Shown here: piece after piece, positions 37,001 through 47,843 of the stretch
How positions within the stretch are numbered: the first letter of the stretch is position 1
Layout of the letters: each line of letters opens with the position of its first letter
NCBI RefSeq assembly: GCF_954871325.1
Contig: NC_088778.1
Location: 8,217,743-8,281,742 of the forward strand
From: Gordionus sp. m RMFG-2023
Taxonomy: Eukaryota > Nematomorpha > Gordioida > Chordodea > Parachordodidae
Length of the DNA: 64,000 nucleotides
Direction of reading: 5' to 3'
Program-made: the position numbers and the translations under genes
The notes under the pieces: model-generated
What the model was told of the DNA's origin: nothing
What the model saw: only the letters and a program-made list of their open reading frames with translations
Databases searched by the model: none

Positions 37001-37200
37001 ATGGTTTGGGCATGTGGAGCGTAAGACAAAAGATGACAGGGTAAAGAGATGCACCTTGATGGAAGTAGGAGAATCAAGACCTAGAGGAACGCCCAAGATG
37101 ACGTGGATAAACCGTCAAAAATGACAAAAAAAAATCAGAAGGATAAATGGCCAACCTGGGTAAACCTGGAAATCGCCATTAAACGGAGAAGAAGTACTTT
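34045..37200 (+). mobile_element. Non-LTR retrotransposon (LINE), near full length, decayed
   Basis: A copy of the APE-type LINE lineage common in marine invertebrates and often mislabelled 'craniofacial development protein 2-like'. In order: a GC-rich leader (GGAAGGGTATCCGATTGTAAA); apurinic endonuclease (AGVGVLVAGKWVD-like frame, then LAGDLNGHVGASSEGYEGI at about 34,755-34,815); a linker with PRRKVWKLKEESARRQF and PPSHKETWW; reverse transcriptase (RVFERVLEKRIREQIKIDE near 35,882 and the YADDL box near 36,270); a C-terminal zinc finger (IQCTRCQKRVYNRC ... FICRRC near 36,470-36,565); and a tail (RLRWFGHVERKTKDD, GTPKMTW). There are many stops and frame changes, so it is not active. It is antisense to unc-5. 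Exact ends and target duplication are not found. Confidence 0.85.
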
Positions 37201-38964
37201 TGATAGATTTTTATATAATGAAGAAAAGGTCCTCTCATTTGTGCTTGTATAATTATTATTGTTGCCAAAATTTTTAGTAATTTTAATATATTTAAAAAAA
37301 AACAGAATATAGTTTAAAGTATCAAATTCTAATACGTTTCTTGAAAGATTATCTACTAAAATTGATCTTATCCCAGATTTATATCCTGAAATTAAGGCCT
37401 TCAGATCAATTTATTTCCTTCGAATAAAATTAAAATAAAATTTAGTCAAATGTTCATTTTTTTCAATATAAAGATTTAATATATCGCAAGCAGAAGGATT
37501 TATAAATAGGAGAAATCGGGGAGCATGTGAGCTCTAAATGGTAAAGGTCAATAAAATTAAAACGACTTAATATCTCATTTATTTCAATTATTTGTTTTCT
37601 ACACATATTAGTTTTTTAACAGTATTAATTCTTCCTAAATAAAAATTTAGGGAAGGATGAGCTACGCCCAGGGAAGGATGATCTTTCCATGAGGCGCTTA
37701 TGCTGTATAATATTGAAATATTTTTAAATATAAAAATATATGAGAATAATTATTAATTCTTTTTTACTCAAATTCAAATAAATTAGTATATATTAAGGAT
37801 ATAATAGACACTAGGGATCTGGAACCAATGACATTAATACGAATCTAGTCTGATAACTTATTCAAATGCATTAAAAACATTGAAGTCCGCCATTGAAACG
37901 AAATTTGAAAGGTATTAAACGAAATATATTTTAATGATAACTACAGCCATTGACATTGATTACAGCTGACTCCAATGTATGTATACAATTAATAAATGAA
38001 TCGTCATCCTAGGTTAGTATTAATGTTAATGATTAAGGAGCACTCAAGGGATCTGAAAAATTAAATAGAAGTAATAATAATCAAATAGGGAATCGATATT
38101 AATATTAAAACTTTAAGAAAACGCCAACTCCTAATGAAGCAAACAGTAAATGAAAATAAGAAATGCAAATAGAAAAATTTAATCTTGTTCTGATCTAGAA
38201 AACAAAGTAGATAACTTAAGGAGCTTATCGCGCTAGAGAACAAAAAGAATTAAATAAAGAAAATTATGGTTTAGATTAATTAGTTCCCTACTAATAACAA
38301 GAAAATATGATATATAGTTTATGATGGAAGATATAATTTTAAGATATTTAAGCGTTTTTTAATTAGCTTTAAATTTTTTTCTTTCTAGTATCAGATTTTG
38401 GAATTGAACCAAAGCTCCGGGAGCATAAATATTTTTTTGCTATTTGGATTAGATTATATGTAAAGATAATTTAAAATAGCAGTATTATATACAAATTAGA
38501 TATTATAGCGAATAAAGAAAATTTGTGGGTAGAAAACAAAAATTAATTAACAAATATGATACTAGGAGCAATGGAAATTTTCTTAGGTGGCTCGACTGTT
38601 CCCTATCTAGTTATGCTACTGGATAAAAAAATAATCAAATTGACATATACAGGTTTTATTAGTAGTAACACTTTTATGTATTATTGCTAACAGTTGAAAC
38701 ATAAAAAATCACCAGAGGGATATACAAATACATTGAGATGTATTAAGGTAGAGCGTTGGTGTGCACGGCGAAGGAGGGACGGGTGAAGAAAAGAGATAGA
38801 CTTTATTGAAGATGACAATGTAAGAACGAGAGATAACGTAAAAGAAAATAATTTAAAAGTATTCGAGTGAATGCAATTTTGATTCCCTATAGAATTGATA
38901 GCAGAATCTAAAAACTAAAAAGATAATTTATGGCTTTGAACAATACCCTTATTGTGATCTGCAT

Positions 38965-39338
38965 CAGGCCTTATTTCCCAAGCCTGGCCCGGCCTGATCC
39001 CAAACAATTTTTTTTTTATTTGTCCAGGGAAACCCGACCCGAAATAAAAATTATTTGTTGGCCCAGCCCGGCCCGAATTTATTTAAACATAGAAAAATTT
39101 AATTTTTTTTATTGTAAAAAAATTTTCTACAAATATAAAATATTAGCGCTTGTTTCTTGCAAGAATTTTAAAATATAACAATTTATTTGACAAAATGTAA
39201 TATCATTTTAAAAATCTAAACCCTACCCGGTCCGCCTGAAAATTTAAAAAAAAAATATTAGGCCCGACACAGCCTAAAACGAAATTATTTTTAAAAAATA
39301 GACCCGGCCCGACCCAAAACCGGGCCGGCAAATCTCTG
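38965..39338. repeat. GC-rich CCGGGCC repeat, long copy
   Basis: Begins CAGGCCTTATTTCCC and ends CGGGCCGGCAAATCTCTG. It has alternating CCCGGCC, CCCGACCC and A/T runs on both flanks that are roughly inverted copies. The preceding GATCTGCATCAGGCC is echoed, inverted, at 48,781-48,800. Likely a non-autonomous hAT-type element; no target duplication seen. Confidence 0.55.
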
Positions 39339-39980
39339 ACCCTCTTTATTCAAAAACCTGCAAATCTCGGCTCTTAAATTGTTAATAATTTTTAAAAATG
39401 GCGTTCTTAAAAAATAATTTTTAATTACCGAATAGAGATAAAAACTATAAAACTAAACCTGAGTCAGACTAAAAATTTCTCCCAATTATCACTCAAAATT
39501 CCCACCAAAAAAATTAATATATATAAAATAAAAATAAATATCAAATTCAATTGAATAACTAAAACTTTGGTATCACAAAATATTTGAACTACCCCTCAAA
39601 TTAAATGGCCTATTTCGATGAAAAATACATAAAATCATATCTCAAAATTGCTTGCCCAAATAAGTAACATATATTTATAATTCATAAGACTTTAATAGCT
39701 AATAAAATTAATTATATTTGTTTAGTAATTATAATTTTTTTAAAAATCATAGGATTATTTATTGATAAAAATTTTTTTAAAAAAATTGCCCCAAATTATC
39801 CACTGAATTATTTTTTTATGTGTCATTAAATATGGCTTCCCATTTTAAATGTCTTAATTTGAACAAGAACGATTAAATATATCCTATTCTATTTTACATT
39901 ATTTGAGAAACAATTTTTTTTTAAGGAAAAGTCAATTTTATCATTTTGATGGCGTATAATTTTGTTGCCTTATATTCAAG

Positions 39981-40060
39981 GTTGTTGCCAGTTCAAAATT
40001 TTCAAATTGCGGGAGAAATTTGATCATTTTTTTTGAGGGAAATTTGAAAATACTTAGGTT
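39981..40060. repeat. hAT end fragment, same family as 24.0 kb
   Basis: TTGCCAGTTCAAAATTTTCA then AATTGCGGGAGAAATTTGAT is close to the left end of the hAT at 24,031 (TTGCCAGGTCAAAATTTTCA, AATTGCGAGAGAAATTTGG). The rest of the element is absent. Confidence 0.65.
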
Positions 40061-40452
40061 TAAAAATACCATTAAGTTAAAAATAACACTAATTAATTAA
40101 ACATAAAAAATATTAAATAAGATAAACTAGGTTAGGAAATGGAACAACGCCATTTTTACGTTCCTGTTTCGTTCTTCCGGTCAAAAAAATATGTTCAGTT
40201 CCATTTGTTTTACATGATTTGGAACGTTCCAGAACGCGTTTCTAAAAAAAAATGTAATTTTATTTTTAACTTGAATTTTGAAAACATAAAAAATAATTTA
40301 AATTATAGTTTTAATTAATGAATATCAAAGAGACACTTTTATTATATTATGATAATTTTAAAATATAAAAAGCGTATTCCTATAAAGACAGAAGTGGGAT
40401 TTCAAAGTTCTTAAAAAACAAGCATAATTATATCTTATAGTAATATTTTGAA

Positions 40453-40620
<168 letters not shown>

Positions 40621-41025
40621 TTTGTTTTAAAAAAAGAATAATTATTTGAGTACAGATTTTTTCCTCCTATATTTTCAAAAAAAATTATGCCCAAGGGAAG
40701 AGATAACGATTGGTATAAAAACATAACCAGTTAATTTAGGGTAATCATTTTTTATTTTTGTCTCAGCAATATCTACCGGAATCTAGTTAACATTTTTTTT
40801 GCAAAGGGTGACTGTACGAAAAAACTGCTCTTTAAAATTTGAAAGGGTGGACTTTATTTTGAAAATGCTTTCTTTTTGGGGAAAAAAATAGAAGGAATTA
40901 AAATCCAAATTACTGTGAATGAGTGGTTATATTCTAATCTATTGTCATATAATAATATAAATATTCTCCTTGAAACCAAGAAAAATATGATTATGAAAAA
41001 TTCAAAAAGAAATTTAATCTAACAG

Positions 41026-41148
41026 TCGATTTTCAATTATGATTCATATGCTGCTTCAAAATCAGAAGCAATAACTTTGTTAGTAAGATATATTGAAAAT
41101 GGTGAAATGCCTAAGCCAGATGAAAGATTAATAGTATATATTTTACGG
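41026..41148 (+). CDS. Orphan exon-like open segment, function unknown
   Basis: 41 open codons between a CTAACAG acceptor and a CGG|GTAACA donor, phase 0-0. The translation (YDSYAASKSEAITLLVRYI, then GEMPKPDERLIVYILR) has the amino-acid balance of real protein, unlike surrounding AT-rich frames. I do not recognise the family. It may be an exon of a degraded gene or carried by the transposon debris next to it. Confidence 0.35.
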
Positions 41149-41231
41149 GTAACACACTCTTGATAATAAAAAATATAATATGCGAACTTAATTCCACGGA
41201 TCCACCCCTCAAATTCTTAGTTAGGTAAAGC

Positions 41232-41470
41232 TTTGATGGTGCGTCAAACATGAGTGGAAGGATCATTGAAGTACATGCCTTGATTAGAGCTGAAGTCCCA
41301 AAGGCAGTTTTTATTCGGTGCTAATGTCATCGATTAAACTTAATCATTGTTCAATTATGCCAATCGAACTAAGAAATGTTTTAGGGATCTTAGAGATTCA
41401 CGTGTATTACAATGGTATTAAAAGATATACAGTGCTCAAAGCATGTCAGAGATGTATTGACAAATTCACA
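41232..41470 (+). pseudogene. hAT transposase fragment
   Basis: FDGASNMSGRIIEVHALIRA, then VPKAVFIRC, a stop where the family has tyrosine, then CHRLNL. This fits 'YDGASNMSGK..G.QA.I....P.A.YVHCYAHRLNLVL' of ZMYM-type hAT transposases. A second frame continues with RNVLGILE. No terminal repeats were found for it. Confidence 0.75.
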
Positions 41471-42100
41471 ATGATTTGCATGCATCAAGAATACCCCTCG
41501 GTAATATTATCCTATTTGTTTATACTTAAAATGTTTGTTTAAATTATATCTATAGAAGCTGGCTATTATCATACAATGCGATTGTAAATTTTTTTAACTT
41601 TATGAAAAATTTTATCCTATTTTATGACTTTGTATTTGGATAAAATATTGTTGATGACAAGCTTGGCTTGTTCAAAATTGCAAACCATGTCAAAGGATAT
41701 ATGGTTTGCAATAAATCAAATTCAGTGAAAAGAGTGCCTGATTAATATGAGAAGTATAATTTAAAAGATTATCTTGTATCATTTTATTATCTTATTAGAT
41801 AATGGCACTGTTTAAATGTTTTTTAAAAGGCACAATATTTCATGAAAGAGAGAAATCTACCTTTCCATTTTGAAAGTTTAGGCTTCTAACATCACAATCC
41901 AAAATGGCAAGGCGTATTTACCTTCATTATTATAATAATTTATTTTAGCTTTAAAACCAATAAGTTAAAACTATTTGATTTTTTAATCTTATAGTTTACT
42001 TACTAATACTTTTGCTTTCCATAATTTATCTCTTTTAGATAAATATTTATAAACTTCCTAATATATCTCATGTTGTTCAGAAAGGGTTATGAAATTAAAC

Positions 42101-43467
42101 CAGTGGCCTATCCAGGATTTTCCTATAGGGGGGGATTATATTTGGGGGCTTTGCCCCCAAACTTCCTTTGGCTGGCCTTTGGTCAGCTTTTCCCCCACCT
42201 TCAGGCGGGTCATATCTTTGAGCTATTCTTTTAAATTATTCATAATTCAATAATAATTATATTAATATTTTTAACTTTTATTTACTAATTCGCACTTATG
42301 AATATTTAAGAAGAAATAAAGGTTATAACCCTATTTTTATTTTATGTTAGGTATATTATAAATAAATTTTTTTAAAAAAATATAAAATTGAAATAAAGTT
42401 TAGTGTCATTTTTTTTATATAAAATTTGCTTTAAAAACTAGCCTCAGCTTAAATTCTCACATAATATAAATATAAAAATTCTTTTTATTGAAAATACTAA
42501 TTGTAGTGTGTATAAAATATTGACTAGAATTTTTAAAGAACAAGTTTTTATAACTTATTATCAAATACAATATTATACAAAAAATTTATTAAATACTAGA
42601 ATTATAATGCGATTTTTAATTTTCGTGGGAAATTTTCCAATTCAAGAATTTTCTTTGTCGTTGGAATTAAATCTCTGTGAATATTTGACAGAGCTAACCC
42701 ATTTAGTCGAGATTCTGAAGTAGTATTTTGTAAATAAGTTTTCAACCTTCTCAATTTGAAAAAGGTCCTTTCATTCGTATATGTTGTAATAGGCAAAAAT
42801 GCAAGAATATTAAATACCTTCAAAATATTTGGAAATTAAGCCAAGGTTTCCTTATGTCGATTGAGCGCATCAATAGCATGCTCAGGTAAAATAATAAAGG
42901 TAGTAAATATTTATACCACAATTCAAATTCACTGATTAAATTGATTTCAGTATCAATATCATAGGAATAAAATTTTGCTAAATATTTAATTTTACCAAAA
43001 ATGGCATCAGAAAACGAAGAGGGTCTTTAGGTAATAAAATTTAAAGATTACCAAAGACTTGTTTTTTATCTAAAAACCGTACTTTAATTTGCTATAAAAA
43101 AGTATCTAAGAATGGGATGAAATTGGATATTTTATAATATTCTATAAGATTTAGTTTGATTCAACGTCTATATAAATATTATGAAATATTCATCAACATT
43201 CATTCTTCCTGTCCACATTTTCCTCCAAACCAATAACTTGAACCAAATCGAATTTTTTAAAATTTCTACATAGTAGTGAGCTATAAGAAAATAATTTATT
43301 AATGCAACTAGCAGTAAGGATAAACTCTGCTTGATATTAAAAATTTTTGACGGGGCAGGGGGGGGGGTGGGGTAATATTTTTATTAGTTAAAAGGATATT
43401 TAGAAAAACAGGCAAATTTGCGATGGGGGGTGAAATTTCCCCCTTTCCCCCATTGGTTACGCGCCTG
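42101..43467 (-). mobile_element. hAT DNA transposon with perfect target duplication
   Basis: A 1,367-bp element. Ends CAGTGGCCTATCCAGGATTT and (complement) CAGGCGCGTAACCAATGGGG. The 8-bp duplication AATTAAAC is perfect (42,093-42,100 and 43,468-43,475). GC-rich subterminal blocks (GGGGGCTTTGCCCCC on the left, a G-run on the right) are typical of the CAGTGGCGTA hAT group. A transposase fragment lies inside on the minus strand. Internally shortened. Relatives of its end occur at about 33,374 and 54,012. Confidence 0.9.
42602..42823 (-). pseudogene. hAT transposase C-terminal dimerisation region
   Basis: NILAFLPITTYTNERTFFKL, RRLKTYLQNT, then RLNGLALSNIHRDLIP matches the conserved hAT C-terminal block ('L.IPVTTASAERSFSKLRLIKTYLRSTMSQERLNGLALLSIE'). 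The ordinary serine/alanine residues before the ER are replaced. Upstream transposase sequence inside the element is too decayed to follow. Confidence 0.85.
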
Positions 43468-43759
43468 AATTAAACTAATTGAAATAAGACTCCGTAGTAT
43501 ACCATGAATGATCCTTTTCTTAATAATTTAATCATTTTATCAATGGAATAACATTTATTTAAACAGTTAAATATTGATGAAATTATAAATTACTCTGCTT
43601 TCTCTTTCCCTAATTTCTCTAAATTATTATTTGAAAATTTTTTTTTTTTTAAAGTATATATTTTTTTTAACATTTATATTATAATGTAATAAAGAAGGGT
43701 GCAATAACGATTATTTTTGAAAATTGACCAGAAGGAACAGCTTAAAAACTCGAAATACA

Positions 43760-44870
43760 CAGAAATTACAAATGACCATGTTTCATTCCAATCATTTAAC
43801 CACACTTGACACCTTCGGGCAAACTTGCTATAGCTTTTTTCAAAAATTTAGGATCTCAAATCAGCAAACACTCAGAAGAACCTCGAGAGGGGTTTTTTCT
43901 TCGGACTGGCCATAGCAATCCTTAAAACCAAATTACATCAGCTTCAACGGTAGTTTAATAACCAAAGAGCTATCCTAGACCCTTTATACTTCCTAATTTT
44001 TATTTCGCTTTATACCATCCCCAGTTTTCATTGTTATTTTTAAAATTTTTCGCACATATTCCTTTTGTCCCATTTTAATATAGACATATATTCATTATCT
44101 GTTATTAAAAAAAATAAAAAGTAATTATTTTTTATATTAAATTTATATCTTTTATTGTAAATTGTAATCTTTTAAATCATTGAGGTTTGGAATAAAAACA
44201 AAAGAACTGCTTTTTCGGGGGGAAGGGGTTATCTCTCAGAAAGTGTAGGGGCCACTGTGTATTGTTCCCCTGAAAAAATATTACATATGTTTTAACTTGA
44301 TGATGCTTCCAACCTTTATAACCACTAGTACAATTAGTATTTTTTAATAGCTGAATATATTCCAAAGGGGATTCAATAATAGTCTTTAAGACATTTTTTA
44401 ATTAAAGGTTCAATCGATTCTGTCAAGATTATGGGTAAAGAAGAGGCTTCTGGTGAAGACAAAATTTCCAAGAAGTCAAGGTTAAATTTAAAAGATTATC
44501 TTTGGGAGTAATAAAGGCAGACATCACTGCGTTATAAGCTTATTGTATATAAATCGAAATCTCTCATTTTTTCGAAGATTGCAAGAAATCCCAAATAAAA
44601 TCTTCTACTTAATATTAAAAATATTATCTAATATATTTCTAAAAACTTCATAAAATTCAAAAAAAAAGAAGAGAATTTTGGAAAAATTAAATAATGACGT
44701 TGGTGTGAAAATATTTTGTAAAATATCTTCCAATTTTGATAACCCTTTAGGAAAAAAGGTGTTCTGTGGACACAACATATTCGGGGAGAATGCTTAAAAA
44801 GTAAACTAATAAAATTTATTCCTTCTAATTCACTAAACAAGGGTCTATTAAGATACATATGATTTTCAAA
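43760..44870 (-). pseudogene. Decayed coding-like sequence, family unknown
   Basis: Minus-strand stretches with protein-like composition in shifting frames: LCPQNTFFPKGLSKLEDILQ (about 44,705-44,775), SSPEASSLPIILTESIEPLI then LEYIQLLKNTNCTSGYKGWK (about 44,300-44,460), and LKKAIASLPEGVKC (about 43,800-43,840). Stops separate them. I do not recognise the protein. It could be a dead host gene or the inside of an unrecognised transposon. Confidence 0.3.
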
Positions 44871-45710
44871 AATTTTGATGATAACTATTTCCCACCATCC
44901 AATGGATCAATTTTTTAAAATATACGTAATCATTTTAATTGATGTTTAGTAACAAAGTTATTATTTTAATTTTTTTTAAAAAAATAATTCTATATGTTTG
45001 TCATAATATTTTTATCGAAATTCTATTGATGACTATTCTAATTCAGAAATTTTTTTTAGAATTTGATATAAAGGTGGATTATTTTAGTTGGAAACCAGAA
45101 TCTTTCCCCTTTAATTATAATCTTGCCTACAGCTATGAAAGCCGTCATTTCGTGACATGATTTTAGCTTAATTTTATCTGAAAAATTGGCTCTACCTTGG
45201 TTAAATTATAAAAATTGCATGACTTTGGAGCTAACCAGTGCAAGGCAACGTATTATACTAAAAGAACACTTGAAAAATTAGTTCCCTGTAATTGTCAAAT
45301 TTGCGGTTTTGGGACAAATTTAAAATGACAATTTAACGTCACCTACACCAACCCTGTAACAATTTGTTTTGTCATTTATAGTATTATAAGCAGATTTTAA
45401 TAATTTTTTTTAATATTTTGCTATTTTATACAATTATCTATCATATGATTATCAAATAAAAACTCGAAATCTAATTATTCTCTCGAAAATTAATAAATGA
45501 AATATGCCCATGTTAAGTAATAACGTTATTAAAACATAAGATTATATAATTAGGGTTAAACCCGAAAACTCGAAAGGAATATGAATTTAAGAAGCATATT
45601 TGAGATTTAGATTTATTGAGAGTATAAGGCCTATTTTAAGAGAATTCAGCTCCATATATTCAATTGCTGCTAAAATATTTTTAGATCATGAATCTTTATA
45701 ATTTTTTTAT

Positions 45711-45883
45711 ATATACCCGGACCGGGCTTAAAAATTTCTTTAAAAAAATATACCTGGGCCGGGCCGTATATTTTTACACCTAATATTTTTAATCGCCATT
45801 TTGCTATAAAAATTAAGAATGACCGAAAATTAATTTTTAAAATACGAGCCGGGTCTTGCTAATGGTACCTCTACAGGTCTCTG
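45711..45883. repeat. GC-rich CCGGGCC repeat remnant
   Basis: ACCCGGACCGGGC, CTGGGCCGGGCCG and ACGAGCCGGGTCTTGC blocks, ending GGTACCTCTACAGGTCTCTG. Same right end as the copy at 27.2-27.3 kb. The left end is absent. Confidence 0.6.
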
Positions 45884-46759
45884 AACATTCATTCCCCAAA
45901 AGTTTATCATTTATATTTTGTGTGTGATGGTGATAATTTAAATATGAATGTTATGTGAAGCAAACTGGAATTTAAAAATAATAAGATTAAAAAAGAATAT
46001 TTATGAATGAGCCATTATAATATAAATATTCTTATGTAACAAAATTAAATCGAAATCACAGTTCGCGTTCCTTTTCTGTTCCTCCTGAATATGTCTGGAA
46101 CTTTCCATTCCCTGTCCCGAAAACAATAATAATTTAGATTTTAAATAATATTGGACAATTTATAATAAATATTTATTTTATAAATTCTAAGACAACAAAA
46201 AGAGAAAATACTTTATTGACAAAGAGATTTAAAGTTTTAATCAATAACTTTTCTTTATAAAATTAAATTATCAAAAAAGTAAAAAAAATGTTTAAAAAAA
46301 TTTATATTGAATTCTTGACTTATCATAAAAGTAAAAATGTTAATAAAAAAAAAATTATTTTAAATTTTTGACAAAATTTTTTTTTAAACTATCTTTGGAG
46401 AGAACATTTTAGTGTTTAAAAACAAAACAAATTTTTAAAAAAAATAAATCATGAATCCATTGAGGTCTATAGGTCCATCCACTCAATATTTAAATCGATA
46501 TTTAATCATTAATAACACTTCAAAATTAAAACAATAAAAATAAAAGTTAGATCTAATTGTTATTAATATTGATTCAAAATGAATTGTTTATGTTTTATTG
46601 ATTAGTCCCAAACTTATATTAAATTCAATAATTTATTTTACATTTTATATTCGACGTAAATTTTTCCTACTTTATTTCCAGACTCGCCAATATTTTTTTT
46701 TCCGCTTACTTTCTATTGGAAAGTCAGAAATTTTTTTATTTGGGCCATGGCAAGAAGAA

Positions 46760-46900
46760 TAATTAACTTAATATTTTAGCCAAAGATATTACATAGGTCT
46801 GGAGATTTTGCTCTTAGGGAAAAGGTTTGGGCATTTATTAACGAAATCTCGAGGCTGTGTAAAAAATTTGGCTAAAAAAAATTAACCGGTTTAACAATAC
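46760..46900. repeat. Foldback MITE copy
   Basis: AACTTAATATTTTAGCCAAA, TAGGTCTGGAGATTTTGCTC, TTATTAACGAAATCTCGAGG, then a right end CCGGTTTAACAATAC. Confidence 0.7.
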
Positions 46901-47728
46901 GGTCTTTAATGATTAAATTATGACCAATTACTATGATCATTCATTCATAACTAGGATTTTATTTTCCTTGTCCTACATTTTATGTTCATTTGCTTTAATT
47001 GGAAAATCATGAAACCCTAAATCCTTATAATATTGGATATTTTTTTCATAAGTTTCTGGATTTTAAAAACGCGGGCTGAGCTGGGACAACTTTAGTAAGA
47101 AAAATGGAACCGGGTCGAGCCTAAAAATCTAGTCATTTGCAGACCTCTACTTTCTACTTTCCAATCTTCGCGATATTTTAACGATTCCATTCTATATATT
47201 TTTAAATATTTTGAATCTATTGTTTCCCTTCTTTTTTTGCCTCCCATATATTCCACATCTCTTCAGGTAGGGGTAGTGTTCAAGGTTTTCTAAAGTTATA
47301 ACCCATTTTATCAAGTTATGACTAAAAGCCCGAACCATTTTTTAGGCTTCAACTTCAAGCAAAAAGTTTAAAATATTTTAATAGGCTTAACATTTGGTCC
47401 TCGCTTATAAATATTATTTTGGAATAATTAAATTTTGGTTATACTTATATATCTGACAATCGAGTCGAGATCAAATTATTTTTGCAAAAAATAAAAATAA
47501 TTAATATTTGAGTATTAATACATTATATGATACTTTTAAATTGTATGATCGAACTATAATTAGCTAACACCAGCTTCGGGAGAACAAAATTTCCATTTCC
47601 ACCGTAGGAGGTTTCAGAATTTCCACCGTAGGAAGATTGAGAATAATTACTTCTAGATAACATTTCATCCAATGCCAAATCTTCCACGATCCCGTAATTT
47701 ATCCAATCGGACCCGGTAGAATTCTCAC

Positions 47729-47843
47729 CGTTATAGCTTTCCATCCAATTTTTATTGGAAGATGATAATGTATGAGTCAGGATCCAAGATATTTTCCACG
47801 CATTTAGACAAAGTATGATTGTCCATGAAATCGTAAAAATCAT
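47729..47843 (-). CDS. Signal-peptide exon, candidate first coding exon of unc-5
   Basis: An ATG with an in-frame TGA immediately before it opens MIFTISWTIILCLNAW, then WILTHTLSSS, a typical secretory signal. An AACG|GTGAGA donor follows after 38 codons in phase 1, exactly what the unc-5 Ig1 exon needs. The frame stays open to 47,523 with a Ser/Gly/Asn-rich tail (SYGGNSETSYGGNG), so an alternative donor (TACG|GTGGAA) is also possible. No other gene in this strand and region needs a signal exon. The link is inferred from phase, strand and signal only; it implies an intron near 30 kb. Confidence 0.4.

Larger units (their letters stand above)
37201..40440. other. AT-rich non-coding with repeat remnants
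   Basis: No gene recognised. Contains the GC-rich element at 38,965-39,338 and a fragment of a hAT end at about 39,981-40,060 (both listed). Near 40,140-40,260 a GTTCCGGAACG-type repeat (TTTGGAACGTTCCAGAACGCG) also appears, with a relative near 46,070-46,130. Confidence 0.5.
43468..47728. other. Non-coding and repeat remnants
   Basis: Contains coding-like decayed sequence at about 43,760-44,870 on the minus strand (listed), a GC-rich remnant at 45,711-45,883, a MITE at 46,760-46,900 and another GC-rich remnant near 47,060-47,150. The rest is AT-rich without recognised features. Confidence 0.5.
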
